DNA of 64,000 nt. It comes from Rhodoferax sp. (lineage in GTDB: Bacteria > Pseudomonadota > Gammaproteobacteria > Burkholderiales > Burkholderiaceae_C). Below the pieces are notes generated by a model. It was not told the DNA's origin, searched no databases, and saw nothing but the letters and a program-made list of their open reading frames with translations. Location: NCBI RefSeq assembly GCF_030653815.1, contig NZ_JAURYQ010000036.1, positions 1 to 64,000 of the forward strand. Direction: 5' to 3'. Shown piece by piece: positions 42,321-52,227 of this stretch (its first letter is position 1; the number at the start of each line of letters is the position of its first letter). Made by a program: the position numbers and the translations under genes.

Positions 42321-42601
42321 TTTCAGAACTCCCTGATCACCGATAACAATCGACCGACTGAGATCAAGTATGACATCAGTTGGAGTTGTCAATACGCCGC
42401 CCCACAACCGAACTGCCTCAAAATTGAGAAGCTGGTTTGAAAAATTAGCAACACATTGCCAACGGACGGGCTGCAGATGCCTACGACCGCTTTGAAGAAG
42501 GCAAATCTTAATTGTCTACTTTGGCTTAGGGTCTTTTGCAGCATTTGGTCTGTTTTGCCATCGGCTGCGCTGATCTCAGTCAAGCGCTTGGTTGTCAAAC
42601 C
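42321..42601 (-). promoter_or_regulatory. Intergenic region upstream of the gene A/B module
   Basis: 281 bases between ureG and gene A, AT-richer than average. On the minus strand a TTGACA box lies at 42387-42392, with CATACT about 14 bases further on as a weak -10. Between that and the start is a loose inverted repeat, TGATC...GATCA. The AGGGAG ribosome site precedes the ATG at 42320. A small open frame (42389-42598) shows no coding character. Confidence 0.4.
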
Positions 42602-43261
42602 TTACGCACTTTTCAGCATGCCCTTCTGCTCAATGAAGGTCACCACCTGCGCCAGACCCTCCAGCGTTTTCAGGTTCGTCATGACGAAGGGCTTGAGCCC
42701 CTTGGGCGTGCTGCGCATGCGTGTCGTGTCGGCGTGCATCACGTCCAGGTTGGCGCCCACGTAAGGGGCCAAGTCGGTTTTGTTGATGACAAACAAATCG
42801 CTCTTGGTGATGCCAGGCCCGCCCTTGCGCGGGATTTTTTCGCCAGCCGCCACGTCGATCACATAGATCGTCAGGTCGGACAGCTCGGGGCTGAAGGTGG
42901 CCGCCAGGTTGTCGCCGCCGCTCTCGATGAAGACGATGTCGGCATCCGGAAAATCCACCAGCATGCGGTCAATGGCTTCCAGGTTGATTGACGCGTCTTC
43001 ACGGATCGCGGTGTGCGGGCAACCGCCGGTTTCCACGCCCATGATGCGCTCGGCGGGCAGGGCGCCGCTGACCGTCAGCAGGCGCTGGTCTTCCTTGGTG
43101 TAGATGTCGTTGGTGATGGCCACCAAGTCGTACTGCTCGCGCATGGCCTTGCACAGCATTTCCAGCAGCGTGGTTTTGCCAGAGCCCACCGGCCCGCCGA
43201 TGCCGACGCGCAAGGGGGGCAGGTGTTTGGTGCGGTTCTTGATGTGATGTAGCAGGGTCAT
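42602..43261 (-). CDS. ureG: Urease accessory GTPase UreG
   Basis: A SIMIBI GTPase that delivers nickel to apo-urease within the UreDFG complex. 219 residues. The P-loop is [11 protein letters not shown], the nickel-binding CPH motif lies in [13 protein letters not shown], and the [15 protein letters not shown] switch and [11 protein letters not shown] guanine-binding motifs are intact. It is the last gene of the minus-strand urease operon, 8 bases after ureF. Confidence 0.97.
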   Translation of the reverse strand: MTLLHHIKNRTKHLPPLRVGIGGPVGSGKTTLLEMLCKAMREQYDLVAITNDIYTKEDQRLLTVSGALPAERIMGVETGGCPHTAIREDASINLEAIDRMLVDFPDADIVFIESGGDNLAATFSPELSDLTIYVIDVAAGEKIPRKGGPGITKSDLFVINKTDLAPYVGANLDVMHADTTRMRSTPKGLKPFVMTNLKTLEGLAQVVTFIEQKGMLKSA

Positions 43262-43269
43262 GGTGTGGC

Positions 43270-43947
43270 TCAGGAACGGAAAAGACGTGAATACTGGACT
43301 TCGTGCTGCGCGCTCAAAATGGCCAGCATCGGTGCAAAGGCCTGGCGCGCGTGGTCTGGCACAGCCAGCGCGCGCTCAATTGCGGAGGGAATGGCGGCTG
43401 TCAAGGCAGAAAGAATGCGCTGCCCGGCGCTTTGGCCCAGCGGCACCGACTTGATTGCGGCCTGCACCATGTTCTCGGCCCAGCCGAAGGCGTAGGACAG
43501 CAGGCACTCGCGCACCGGCGCGCTGGTGGCACTCGCGGCCAGCGCAAAGGCCAGCGGGTAGCTGGGCTGCAGATCGGCCAGCAGGTCGATCTGCGTCGGG
43601 GTGGCCGTGGTGTGGTTGCGCAGCCATTCCAGCAGGGACCGGCCCATCTGCTCGGTCTGCGCGCGCAGCTCGCGGCTTTCGCGCGTCTGCAGTACCCAGG
43701 TGTTGAGCGCGGCAATGCGGTTGGCATCTGCGGCCCGCCATGCTGGAACGGCTTGCGCCAGTACCGCAAGATCGCCGCGCGCCAGGCTCAGTTCCAGCTG
43801 GTCGAGCAGCCAGGCGGCGGCCTCAAGTTCCGTCGTGACGCGGGCCGACTCAACCGCTGCCTCCAGCCCTTCCGAGTAAGAGAAGCCGCCAATTGGCAGG
43901 GCCGGCGAGGCCAGCCACATGAGTTGCAGCAGGCTGCTGTCATGCAT
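43270..43947 (-). CDS. ureF: Urease accessory protein UreF
   Basis: A helical chaperone that bridges UreD and UreG in nickel insertion. I place the start at the ATG at 43947, which overlaps the ureE stop by eight bases (225 residues); in-frame ATGs at 43965 and 43971 are alternatives. Family motifs: [61 protein letters not shown] with the [10 protein letters not shown] block. Fifth of the urease genes in this operon. Confidence 0.95.
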   Translation of the reverse strand: MHDSSLLQLMWLASPALPIGGFSYSEGLEAAVESARVTTELEAAAWLLDQLELSLARGDLAVLAQAVPAWRAADANRIAALNTWVLQTRESRELRAQTEQMGRSLLEWLRNHTTATPTQIDLLADLQPSYPLAFALAASATSAPVRECLLSYAFGWAENMVQAAIKSVPLGQSAGQRILSALTAAIPSAIERALAVPDHARQAFAPMLAILSAQHEVQYSRLFRS

Positions 43948-44437
43948 GGGCGTGATCGTGGCCATGTCCATGCGAATGGCCACCGCTGGCATAGGCGCCG
44001 CTTTCCGGTTCGAACGCCTCATGGACCTCCACCACGGTCAGGTGCATGGCGCGCAGCATGTCGGCCAGCACATGGTCGGGCTCGATCTTGAGGTGGTCGG
44101 GCTTGAGTTCGATCGGCACGTGGCGATTGCCCAAGTGGTAGGCGGCGCGGATCAGATCGAAACTCGAGCCGTGGCTATTGCAGGGTGTGATGCGCAGCAC
44201 GGTTTGCGGTGCGGCCATGACTCTGATCAGTGAACCGTCTTCGGCCACCAGCACATCGCCGCCGCGCAGCACGGTGCCGCGTGGCAAAAAAATCCCCAGT
44301 TGCCGCCCGGCAGAGTCATGCGTTTCAAGCCGGCTTTTTTGTCGCAGATCCCAGTCCAACTCGACCTGCGTCGCGCGTTTGAGCAGCACCGGGGCCAGTC
44401 CCTGGCCATGGGGAACAAGTTTGGAGATGTGCAGCAT
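43940..44437 (-). CDS. ureE: Urease accessory nickel chaperone UreE
   Basis: A 165-residue homodimeric nickel-binding chaperone. The N-terminal domain runs to about residue 70 ([20 protein letters not shown]); the C-terminal ferredoxin-like domain includes [15 protein letters not shown] with the interface histidine and [18 protein letters not shown]. The tail [14 protein letters not shown] is a histidine-rich nickel store. The start ATG at 44437 overlaps the ureC stop (TGATG); a longer frame up to 44839 lies inside ureC. Confidence 0.96.
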   Translation of the reverse strand: MLHISKLVPHGQGLAPVLLKRATQVELDWDLRQKSRLETHDSAGRQLGIFLPRGTVLRGGDVLVAEDGSLIRVMAAPQTVLRITPCNSHGSSFDLIRAAYHLGNRHVPIELKPDHLKIEPDHVLADMLRAMHLTVVEVHEAFEPESGAYASGGHSHGHGHDHAHA

Positions 44438-46182
44438 CAAAACAAAAAGTAGCGCTGTGCCATCGGCAAGCTCACCGCCGGTTCGCAGGTGAGCAGTTCG
44501 CCGTCGGCGCGCACGCTGTAGGTTTGGGCGTCGATCTCCATGTGCGGCAGGTAGGCGTTGTGAATCATGTGCTCCTTGCGAACGCCACGAATGTTGCGCA
44601 CTGCGCTCACGTTTTTGGTCAGGCCAAAGCGCTCCTTGATGCCGGCGTTCTCGCCCGCCTGCGAGATGAAAGTAATCGAACCTTTGGCCAGCGCGCCGCC
44701 ATAAGCGCCGAACATGGGCCGGTAATGCACCGGCTGCGGTGTGGGAATTGACGCATTGGGGTCGCCCATGGCAGCCATGGCGATAAAACCGCCCTTGAGG
44801 ATCAGCGCGGGCTTGATGCCAAAAAAGGCGGGTTTCCAAACCACCAGGTCAGCCCATTTGCCGATCTCGATGCTGCCCACTTCATGCGCCATGCCGTGGG
44901 TCAGCGCCGGGTTGATGGTGTACTTGGCCAGGTAGCGTTTGACGCGGTAGTTGTCATTGCGCTGCTGCAGTTCCACCGGCTCGCCGCGCCCGGGTGGCGG
45001 TGCCAGCCAGCCGCGCTGTGCCTTCATCTTGTGCGCTGTCTGCCAGGTGCGAATGATCACCTCGCCGACGCGGCCCATGGCCTGGCTGTCGCTGCTCATG
45101 ATGCTGATGGCGCCGAGGTCGTGCAGGATGTCCTCGGCGGCGATGGTTTCCTTGCGGATGCGGCTCTCGGCAAAAGCCAGGTCTTCGGCAATGCCCGCGT
45201 CGAGGTGGTGGCAGACCATCAGCATGTCGACGTGTTCGTCGAGCGTGTTGACGGTGTAGGGCCGCGTCGGGTTGGTGCTGGACGGCAACACGTTGGGTTC
45301 GCCCACCAGCTTCATGATGTCGGGCGCGTGGCCGCCGCCGGCGCCTTCGGTGTGAAAGGTGTGGATGCTGCGGCCCTTGAAGGCGGCCAGTGTGTCTTCC
45401 ACAAAGCCAGATTCGTTGAGGGTGTCGGTGTGGATCGCGACCTGGGTGTCGGTGGCCTCAGCCACGTTCAGGCAGTTGTCGATGGCGGCCGGCGTGGTGC
45501 CCCAGTCTTCATGCAGCTTGAGGCCGATGGCGCCGGCGTTGATCTGCTCATGCAGCGCTTGCGGCAGGCTGGCGTTGCCCTTGCCCAGAAAACCCAGGTT
45601 CATGGCAAAACCGTCGGCAGCCTGAAGCATGCGCTCGATGTGCCACGGCCCCGGCGTGCAGGTGGTGGCAAAGGTGCCGGTGGCCGGGCCGGTGCCGCCG
45701 CCGGTCATGGTGGTGATGCCGCTGCTCAAGGCCTCTTCGATCAGTTGCGGACAAATGAAGTGGATGTGGCTGTCAAAGCCGCCGGCGGTGACGATGCTGC
45801 CTTCGCAGCTGATGATTTCCGTGCCCGGGCCAATGATGATGTCCACGCCCGGCTGGGTGTCGGGGTTGCCGGCCTTGCCGATGGCCACGATGCGGCTGTC
45901 CTTGAGGCCGATGTCGGCCTTGATGATGCCCCAGTGGTCCATGATCAGGGCGTTGGTCATGACCGTATCGACGGCGCCCTCGGCCCGGCTGCGCTGGCTT
46001 TGCGCCATGCCGTCGCGGATGGTCTTGCCGCCGCCGAATTTCACTTCTTCACCGTAGCCACCTGCGCGCAGGGTGAGGTCGGCTTCGACCTCGATGATCA
46101 GGTTGGTGTCGGCCAGACGCACCCTGTCCCCCACAGTGGGGCCGAATATTTCTGCGTAAGCGCGTCGTCCCAGCGTTGCCAT
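44437..46182 (-). CDS. ureC: Urease alpha subunit
   Basis: The catalytic subunit, hydrolysing urea to ammonia and carbamate at a di-nickel centre. 581 residues, with full active-site conservation. Nickel ligands are His139 and His141 (GGFDSHIHF), carbamylated Lys222 (GLKLHEDWG), His251, His277 ([10 protein letters not shown]) and Asp365 (MSSDSQAMG). The catalytic His325 lies in MVCHHLDAG. Each is offset by five from the Klebsiella numbering, as expected from alignment by eye. It lies 11 bases after ureB and overlaps ureE. Confidence 0.98.
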   Translation of the reverse strand: MATLGRRAYAEIFGPTVGDRVRLADTNLIIEVEADLTLRAGGYGEEVKFGGGKTIRDGMAQSQRSRAEGAVDTVMTNALIMDHWGIIKADIGLKDSRIVAIGKAGNPDTQPGVDIIIGPGTEIISCEGSIVTAGGFDSHIHFICPQLIEEALSSGITTMTGGGTGPATGTFATTCTPGPWHIERMLQAADGFAMNLGFLGKGNASLPQALHEQINAGAIGLKLHEDWGTTPAAIDNCLNVAEATDTQVAIHTDTLNESGFVEDTLAAFKGRSIHTFHTEGAGGGHAPDIMKLVGEPNVLPSSTNPTRPYTVNTLDEHVDMLMVCHHLDAGIAEDLAFAESRIRKETIAAEDILHDLGAISIMSSDSQAMGRVGEVIIRTWQTAHKMKAQRGWLAPPPGRGEPVELQQRNDNYRVKRYLAKYTINPALTHGMAHEVGSIEIGKWADLVVWKPAFFGIKPALILKGGFIAMAAMGDPNASIPTPQPVHYRPMFGAYGGALAKGSITFISQAGENAGIKERFGLTKNVSAVRNIRGVRKEHMIHNAYLPHMEIDAQTYSVRADGELLTCEPAVSLPMAQRYFLF

Positions 46183-46193
46183 GTGTGTTCTTT

Positions 46194-46502
46194 CTAAAGT
46201 GGGCCTTGCGTCAGGCCACGAAAGCCGTAAACGATGCGCGTGCCGGCGTAGTCCACCAACTCCACGGTGCGCTGCTGGCCTGGCTCAAAACGCACCGCCG
46301 AGCCCGACGGAATGTTCAGCCGCATGCCTTGCGCGGCGGCCCGGTCAAAGCCCAGCGCACCGTTGGTCTCGGCAAAGTGGTAATGCGAACCCACCTGAAT
46401 CGGGCGCTCTGACGCATTCACCACCACCAGCGTCTGGGTCCGTCGCCCCGGATTCAGCACATGGTCGGGGCCGTCGGTAAAAAGTTCGCCGGGGTGCATC
46501 AT
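46194..46502 (-). CDS. ureB: Urease beta subunit
   Basis: A structural subunit of the (alpha-beta-gamma)3 urease. 102 residues from the ATG at 46502, or one fewer from the next ATG at 46499. Motifs are PGELFTDG, the strongly conserved [11 protein letters not shown], and [21 protein letters not shown] further upstream frame overlaps the small membrane-protein gene and is not supported. Separated from ureA by that small gene. Confidence 0.96.
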   Translation of the reverse strand: MMHPGELFTDGPDHVLNPGRRTQTLVVVNASERPIQVGSHYHFAETNGALGFDRAAAQGMRLNIPSGSAVRFEPGQQRTVELVDYAGTRIVYGFRGLTQGPL

Positions 46503-46510
46503 CTGCCGCC

Positions 46511-46696
46511 CTACCTGTCGCCGCGTGACAGCCAGATGGCCACGGCGATCGCACCACCCAGAGCCACAAAGCCCCAAACGTCGGTGACATGCCAGTGGCT
46601 GCCAAGCAGGCCATGGTTGTCGTGCGCAAAGGCCAGGCCGGAGGTGCTCAACAAGGCGAGGGCGGCCAGGGAGTGAAAGGAAGCAATGTTTTTCAT
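46511..46696 (-). CDS. Small His-rich membrane protein encoded between ureA and ureB
   Basis: A 61-residue protein of unrecognised family. An N-terminal signal-like segment (residues 1-24, ending LAFA) is followed by a histidine-rich stretch with His25, His28, His34 and His36 ([12 protein letters not shown]), then one membrane helix ([17 protein letters not shown]) and a basic end. It is tightly packed, 9 bases after ureA and 8 bases before ureB, so almost certainly translated with the operon. The His cluster would face the periplasm and could bind nickel. HupE/UreJ nickel permeases sit at this position in some relatives, but this is far too short to be one. Role unknown. Confidence 0.75.
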   Translation of the reverse strand: MKNIASFHSLAALALLSTSGLAFAHDNHGLLGSHWHVTDVWGFVALGGAIAVAIWLSRGDR

Positions 46697-46705
46697 AGGG
46701 CAGCC

Positions 46706-47008
46706 TTAAACAATGGGTTGGTGTACCGTCACCAGTTTGGTGCCATCAGGGAACGTGGCCTCGACCTGGATGTCGGGAATCATATCGGCGATGCCGTCCA
46801 TCACGTCGGCGCGCGTCAGGATGGTGCGGCCAAAACTCATGAGTTGGGCCACGGTCTGGCCGTCGCGCGCGCCTTCCATCACGGCGCAGCTGATCAGCGC
46901 CACGGCTTCGGGGTAGTTAAGTTTCAGGCCACGTGCTTTGCGGCGTTCGGCCAGCAGGCCGGCGGTGAACAGCAGGAGTTTGTCTTTTTCGCGGGGGGTG
47001 AGTTCCAT
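46706..47008 (-). CDS. ureA: Urease gamma subunit
   Basis: The 100-residue structural gamma subunit, the first gene of the ureA-orf-ureB-C-E-F-G operon. The start is the ATG at 47008, giving the standard [20 protein letters not shown]; a longer frame up to 47077 has no support. Further conserved parts are [21 protein letters not shown] and [20 protein letters not shown]. It lies divergent from the permease-kinase gene with an 89-base gap. Confidence 0.97.
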   Translation of the reverse strand: MELTPREKDKLLLFTAGLLAERRKARGLKLNYPEAVALISCAVMEGARDGQTVAQLMSFGRTILTRADVMDGIADMIPDIQVEATFPDGTKLVTVHQPIV

Positions 47009-47097
47009 GTTTGCTTCAATGCAAAAGCCGTGCCTGAGATTTTTCTTGTCAACCCGCGCGGTGGTTGGGCATGGCATGAATACTGCACCACAAGTGT
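47009..47097. promoter_or_regulatory. Divergent region ureA / permease-kinase
   Basis: 89 bases that must hold promoters for the urease operon (minus) and the permease-histidine kinase gene (plus). I see no full sigma-54 element and no clear TTGACA/TATAAT pair. The short shared region makes co-regulation of the two units plausible. Confidence 0.35.
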
Positions 47098-50000
47098 GTG
47101 AGTTCAGAACCTCAACTTCAATCCAGTTCGGTGCATCAAGGCGCCCCGTCGCAGCGCATCACCTTGGTGCGCCGGGACTACAACGCCTGGGTGGCGAGCG
47201 AAACGCTGGAAGACTACGCCTTGCGCTTCACGCCGCAGGGCTTTCGCCAATGGTCGCCGTGGCGCGTGGCGCTGACCGCGCTGGGCGGTGCTGGTGCCTT
47301 TTTGATTCTGGAGGCGGTGGGTGCCACGCTGCTGGTGCAGTACGGTTTTGTCAACGCGGTGTGGGCGATTCTGGCCACCGGGCTGATCATCTTTCTGGCG
47401 GGTTTGCCCATCAGCATCTACGCCGCCAAATACGGTGTCGACATGGACCTGCTCACGCGGGGCGCCGGTTTCGGTTACATCGGCTCAACGCTGACCTCGC
47501 TGATTTATGCCTCGTTCACCTTCATTTTTTTTGCGCTCGAAGCGGCGGTCATGGCCTACGCGCTGGAGCTCGCACTCGACATTCCGCCGCGCTGGGGTTA
47601 TCTGATTTGCGCGCTGGTGGTGATTCCGCTGGTGACACACGGCGTGTCCACCATCAGCCGGCTGCAGGTCTGGACGCAGCCGCTGTGGCTCGTGATGTGG
47701 CTGCTGCCCTTTGCCTTTGTGTTGTGGCGCGAGCCCACGGCGTTCGCGGGTGTGGCGCACTATATTGGTGACAAGAGCCAGTCGGATGGCTTCAGTCTGC
47801 CCCTGTTTGGTGCGGCGCTGACGGTGGGTGTGGCACTCATGACGCAAATGGGTGAGCAGGCCGACTACCTGCGTTTCATGCCCGCACTCACGCCCGCCAA
47901 CCGCAGGCGCTGGTGGTTCAGTGTGTTGCTGGGCGGGCCGGGCTGGGTGATTCTGGGGGTGCTCAAAATGCTGGGTGGCGCGCTGCTGGCCTACCTGGCC
48001 ATCAGTCACGCGGTGCCACTGGAGCGCGCGGTGGACCCCAATCAGATGTACCTGGCGGCCTACGAGTATGTGTTTCCCCATTACAGCTGGGCGGTAGCGG
48101 CCACGGCCTTGTTTGTGGTGCTGTCGCAGATCAAGATCAATGTCACCAACGCCTACGCCGGCTCGCTGGCCTGGAGCAATTTTTTCTCGCGCCTGACGCA
48201 CAGTCACCCGGGGCGCGTGGTGTGGGTGGTGTTCAACACGCTGATTGCCTTCATGCTGATGGAGATGAATGTGTTTGCCGCCCTGGGCGACGTGCTCGGG
48301 CTGTATTCCAACATTGCCATCGCCTGGATGATGGCGGTGGTGGCCGACCTGGTCATCAACAAGCCGCTGGGTCTGAGCCCCAAGGGTATCGAGTTCAAGC
48401 GCGCCTACCTGTACGACATCAACCCGGTGGGCGTGGGTGCCATGGCGTTGGCCTCGGTGCTGTCGGTCACGGCCCACCTGGGGGTTTTTGGGCCGCTGGC
48501 ACAGGCGTTTTCAGCGCTGATTGCGCTGGCCACCGCCTTGATCACCGCACCCCTGATTGCGTTTGCCACCGGGGGCAAGTACTACCTGGCACGGCATGCC
48601 GACACTTTGCCGATGGCGGATGCAGGGACCTATCCGCGTCTTCGCCTGCAGCGTTGCGTGATTTGTGAGCGCCACTATGAGGCGCCCGACATGGCGCGTT
48701 GCCCTGCCTACCAAGGGCCGATCTGTTCGCTGTGCTGCACGCTCGACGCCCGTTGTGGCGACCTGTGCAAACCGCATGCCAGTCTGGCCACCCAGTGGAC
48801 GGCTGCGCTGCGCTGGTTATTGCCCCGGCGCAGCTGGGCGCTGCTGGACAAAGGCCTGGGCTACTTTTTGCTCTTGATGCTCGTGATTGCGCCCTTGCTG
48901 GGGGTGGTGTTCGGCCTGCTTTACCACCACGAGACGGGCGCGCTGGCGCGGTCGGTCTTTGATGCGCCGTTGCTGCAAACCGGCCAGGAGGCGCTGCGCT
49001 CGGGCTTTGTCAAGGCCTACATGGCCTTGCTGTTGATCGCCGGGCTGGTGGCCTGGTGGGTGGTGCTGGCGAACCAGAGTCGTCGGGTGGCGCAGGACGA
49101 ATCGAATCGGCAGACCAGCCTGTTGCAGCGCGAGATTGACCTGCACCGCCAGACCGATGCCGCCCTGCAGCAGGCCAAACTGGCGGCCGAGCGCGCCAAC
49201 CAGGCCAAAAGCCGCTATATCAGCGCCATCAGCCACGAGTTGCGCACCCCTCTCAACAGCATTCTGGGCTATGCCCAACTGATGGGGCAGGACACCGGCA
49301 TTCCGGCGCACCGCAGGCAGGCTGTGGCCGTGATCAAGCGCGGCGGCGAACATTTGCTCTCACTCATCGAGGGCACACTGGACCTGGCACACATCGAGTC
49401 GGGCCGCCTCACACTCAGCCCCCGGCCGCTGGCGTTTGCCGACTTCATGCGGGATCTGGCCGACATGTTTGCGTTGGAGGCCGAGCGCAAGGCCCTGCGC
49501 TTTGTCTTCGAGGTGCAGGGCAAGCTGCCCGCCGTGGTGCGGGCCGATGAAAAGCGGGTGCGCCAGATTTTGCTGAACTTGCTGGGCAACGCCATCAAGT
49601 TCACGGCCAGCGGGCAGGTGAGCTTGCGCTTGCGCTATGCGGTTGAGATGGCGCACATCGAGGTCGAGGACACCGGGCCGGGTTTGAGTGCAGAGGATAT
49701 CCATCATGTGTTTGAGCCCTTTGCCCGGGCCAACGCACCCGGCCTGGGCGCGCCCGGGGCCGGCATGGGCCTGACCATTGCCCGCATGCTGACCGACTTG
49801 ATGGGCGGCGCACTCAGTGTCAGCAGCCAGCCGGGCGTGGGCTCGGTGTTCAAGGCCAAGCTCTTTTTGCCGGAGTTACCCGCCAGCTTGCCAGCCACCG
49901 GGGGCACTGGCGCCTTGCGCGGCAAGCCCCTGGCCGCAGCGTCCAAGCCGCGTTTGGGCTACGCGGGGCCGCGCCAGCGGGTGCTGGTGGTCGACAACGA

Positions 50001-50613
50001 GGAGGCCGACCGGGAACTGCTGGTGCAATTGCTGCAGCCGCTGGGTTTTGAGGTGCGCACTGCCGCCAGTGGTCACGACGCGCTGGACCTGCTGGCCAGC
50101 GGCCACCAGCCCCATGCCGTGTTCATGGACCTGGCCATGCCCGGCATTGACGGCTGGGAAACCGTGCGCCGGCTGCGGGTGCTCGAACAAGCCACGCAAC
50201 GCCCGGCCGCCCAGATTGCCATTGTCTCGGCCAACGCCTTCGACAAGGGACTGGTCAACCCGGTCGGGCTGCCCAGCGATGACTTTTTTTGCAAACCGGT
50301 GCGCCACGCCGACCTGCTGGACTGGCTGACCCAGCGCCTGGGCCTGACCTGGCTGGATGCCATCGAACCGGCTGTGCCACCGCCCACGGCGGTTCAGCCC
50401 GTCGCGCTGGTTTACCCAAGCCGGGTCCAGCGTGACGCCTTGCAGGAAGTCGTCACGCTGGGCTTTTACCGTGGCATTTTGAATCAGCTCGACGCGCTGG
50501 AAGCGGCCCAGCCCGAATGCGCCGGATTTGTCGAGCGCATGCGCGAGCTGGCCCGCCAATTTCAGTTTGAAACCATGAGCCAGCAACTGGCCGGCATTGA
50601 CCATGACCCATAA
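47098..50613 (+). CDS. NCS1-type permease fused to hybrid sensor histidine kinase
   Basis: An 1171-residue inner-membrane sensor. Residues about 20-510 form a complete NCS1 (purine/cytosine/allantoin-like) transporter domain with about 12 membrane helices ([60 protein letters not shown]). A cluster of eight cysteines follows (C520, C523, C535, C543, C546, C547, C553, C557). Two more membrane helices lie near 590-610 and 640-660, then a coiled coil. The kinase has the H-box with His713 ([17 protein letters not shown]), N-box [11 protein letters not shown]1 VEDTGPGLS and G2 [14 protein letters not shown]-terminal receiver has Asp1011 ([13 protein letters not shown]). The start is GTG at 47098; an in-frame ATG at 47071 meets a stop at once. 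A response-regulator gene overlaps its end. It presumably senses a purine-, hydantoin- or urea-like nitrogen compound. Confidence 0.9.
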   Translation: MSSEPQLQSSSVHQGAPSQRITLVRRDYNAWVASETLEDYALRFTPQGFRQWSPWRVALTALGGAGAFLILEAVGATLLVQYGFVNAVWAILATGLIIFLAGLPISIYAAKYGVDMDLLTRGAGFGYIGSTLTSLIYASFTFIFFALEAAVMAYALELALDIPPRWGYLICALVVIPLVTHGVSTISRLQVWTQPLWLVMWLLPFAFVLWREPTAFAGVAHYIGDKSQSDGFSLPLFGAALTVGVALMTQMGEQADYLRFMPALTPANRRRWWFSVLLGGPGWVILGVLKMLGGALLAYLAISHAVPLERAVDPNQMYLAAYEYVFPHYSWAVAATALFVVLSQIKINVTNAYAGSLAWSNFFSRLTHSHPGRVVWVVFNTLIAFMLMEMNVFAALGDVLGLYSNIAIAWMMAVVADLVINKPLGLSPKGIEFKRAYLYDINPVGVGAMALASVLSVTAHLGVFGPLAQAFSALIALATALITAPLIAFATGGKYYLARHADTLPMADAGTYPRLRLQRCVICERHYEAPDMARCPAYQGPICSLCCTLDARCGDLCKPHASLATQWTAALRWLLPRRSWALLDKGLGYFLLLMLVIAPLLGVVFGLLYHHETGALARSVFDAPLLQTGQEALRSGFVKAYMALLLIAGLVAWWVVLANQSRRVAQDESNRQTSLLQREIDLHRQTDAALQQAKLAAERANQAKSRYISAISHELRTPLNSILGYAQLMGQDTGIPAHRRQAVAVIKRGGEHLLSLIEGTLDLAHIESGRLTLSPRPLAFADFMRDLADMFALEAERKALRFVFEVQGKLPAVVRADEKRVRQILLNLLGNAIKFTASGQVSLRLRYAVEMAHIEVEDTGPGLSAEDIHHVFEPFARANAPGLGAPGAGMGLTIARMLTDLMGGALSVSSQPGVGSVFKAKLFLPELPASLPATGGTGALRGKPLAAASKPRLGYAGPRQRVLVVDNEEADRELLVQLLQPLGFEVRTAASGHDALDLLASGHQPHAVFMDLAMPGIDGWETVRRLRVLEQATQRPAAQIAIVSANAFDKGLVNPVGLPSDDFFCKPVRHADLLDWLTQRLGLTWLDAIEPAVPPPTAVQPVALVYPSRVQRDALQEVVTLGFYRGILNQLDALEAAQPECAGFVERMRELARQFQFETMSQQLAGIDHDP

Positions 50614-51586
50614 TTTGAGCAAGGCGCTTGACTGCACGCTGGACCGCGCCAACAGCGACGTGGTGCTGATCGTCGACGATGTGCCCGACAACCTGGCGGT
50701 GCTGCATGACGCGCTGGATGAGTCCGGCTACACCGTGCTGGTCGCCCTGAGCGGTACCGCTGCGCTGCAGCGCGCGGCGCAAGCGCTGCCCGACGTGGTG
50801 CTGCTCGACGCCATGATGCCCGGCATGGACGGTTTTGAGGTGGCGCGCCAACTCAAGCTCAATCCGCAAACAGCGCACATCCCGATCATTTTCATGACCG
50901 GCCTGACCGAGACCGAGCACCTGGTGGCCGCGCTGGAGGCCGGTGGCGTGGACTACGTGACCAAACCGATCAAGCCCAAGGAGGTGCTGGCGCGCATGGC
51001 GGTGCACCTGCAGGGCGCGCGCGAGAAGCGCCAGACCCGCAATGCGCTGGATGCCTTCGGTTACGCCAGCATCACGGTGCGGGTGAACGACGGGCGGCTG
51101 ATGTGGCAGACCTCGCTGGCGCGCGAGTTGCTGATGCGCTATTACGGCACCGACGCGCCCACCACCCCCATTCCCGTGCTGACCTGGCTGCGCCGCCATG
51201 TGGAAAAGGGTTTGGGCGGTATCGAGCCGCCGCGCCTGAGCGTTGAAGTCGGCCCGAAACGTCTGACATTCAGGCTGCATCAGCAAATTGGCGACAGCGA
51301 GGGGGGCGGTGACTGGCTCATCATCATGCAGGAGGTCAGCGACGAGAACGTGATTGAGACCATGGCCTTGAGCTTCAAGCTCACGCCCAAGGAAGCCGAG
51401 GTACTGTACTGGGTGGTCAAGGGCAAGATCAACCGCGACATCGGCGACATCGTGGGCTCCAGCCCGATGACCGTGAAGAAACATCTGGAGCATGTGTTTG
51501 CCAAGCTGGGGGTCGAGACCCGCACTGCCGCGGCCGCCATGGCGATGCGCCGCATCCGGCAACTGCAGCCCCAGTTTGAAGGCTAG
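50603..51586 (+). CDS. LuxR-family response regulator with internal PAS-like segment
   Basis: A 327-residue DNA-binding regulator, start at the ATG at 50603, overlapping the kinase gene by 11 bases. Receiver domain: residues about 22-140, with phospho-acceptor Asp69 (VVLLDAMMPGMDG) and KPIKPKEVL. A middle region (150-245) has a PAS-like strand pattern (GRLMWQTSLARELLMRY, GGGDWLIIMQEVSDENV). The C-terminal LuxR-type helix-turn-helix is at 252-315 (LTPKEAEVLYWVVKGKINRD, SPMTVKKHLEHVFAKLGV). It is the evident partner of the permease-kinase and a candidate regulator of the divergent urease operon. Confidence 0.92.
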   Translation: MTHNLSKALDCTLDRANSDVVLIVDDVPDNLAVLHDALDESGYTVLVALSGTAALQRAAQALPDVVLLDAMMPGMDGFEVARQLKLNPQTAHIPIIFMTGLTETEHLVAALEAGGVDYVTKPIKPKEVLARMAVHLQGAREKRQTRNALDAFGYASITVRVNDGRLMWQTSLARELLMRYYGTDAPTTPIPVLTWLRRHVEKGLGGIEPPRLSVEVGPKRLTFRLHQQIGDSEGGGDWLIIMQEVSDENVIETMALSFKLTPKEAEVLYWVVKGKINRDIGDIVGSSPMTVKKHLEHVFAKLGVETRTAAAAMAMRRIRQLQPQFEG

Positions 51587-51611
51587 CCGGGCGGCTTATT
51601 CCGAAATGGAA

Positions 51612-52190
51612 TTACCAGGTGCGCACGCGCCCGGTGTCGATGTGAACAAACTGGTCGCGCGGGTAATAACCCACGCCGCCCGCCTTGAGCGACAGCGCCG
51701 CATCGCGCAACTCGGCCAGCGGTACGCCGGGCAGGCGGATGTCGATGGCCTTGCCATCCATGTGCAGGCTGCGGCTGGCCACACCGCCACCGCGTGTGTC
51801 GCGCAACCGGGCATTGGTGAGCGGGCTGCGGTAGCCTGAAATGATGTGGTAGGACAGCGGCACGCCGCTGCCCAGAGTCTGCCGCACCCGGTGCAGCAAG
51901 TCGAACAATTGCGGGTCGATCTGGCCGACCTCGCCCGAGTAATGGTCACGCAAAAAGTGGTTCAGCGAGCCCAGCGCCTGCGGCAGGTACTGCTCGCCCG
52001 AGGCATACACCAGCTCAATGCGTTCACGCGTGTGGGTGTGGTCGAGCACCAGGCTGCGCACGCTGGGGGCGGCAGCCCGCGCCGGCCTGCCCGCCAGCCC
52101 CAGCGCGCCGCCGAGCAGCACTGCCTGGGCCGAGCGGTGCAAAAAGGCGCGCCGCGAGGGCGCCAGGGGGATGGAGGTTGGACAGGTCAT
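51612..52190 (-). CDS. DUF882/YcbK-family M15-like murein peptidase
   Basis: A 192-residue exported protein with a twin-arginine signal (SRRAFLHRSAQAVLLGGALG, cleavage near ARAAA). The catalytic domain has SGYRSPLTNARLR, the SRSLHMDGKAIDIRLPG metal-binding segment with His and Asp, and a final FVHIDTGRVRTW with the third ligand. YcbK/MepK-type enzymes are murein endopeptidases that cut cross-links. It is encoded just downstream of the L,D-transpeptidase gene on the same strand, as ycbK follows ycbB in E. coli. Confidence 0.92.
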   Translation of the reverse strand: MTCPTSIPLAPSRRAFLHRSAQAVLLGGALGLAGRPARAAAPSVRSLVLDHTHTRERIELVYASGEQYLPQALGSLNHFLRDHYSGEVGQIDPQLFDLLHRVRQTLGSGVPLSYHIISGYRSPLTNARLRDTRGGGVASRSLHMDGKAIDIRLPGVPLAELRDAALSLKAGGVGYYPRDQFVHIDTGRVRTW

Positions 52191-52227
52191 TGGCAGGATT
52201 TTAAGGATTTCCGTTATTCGGCAAGCC

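Noticed and set aside
42389-42598. 69-codon minus-strand frame upstream of gene A, considered as a third module component
   Set aside because: No ribosome site, mixed composition, and it covers the probable promoter of gene A.
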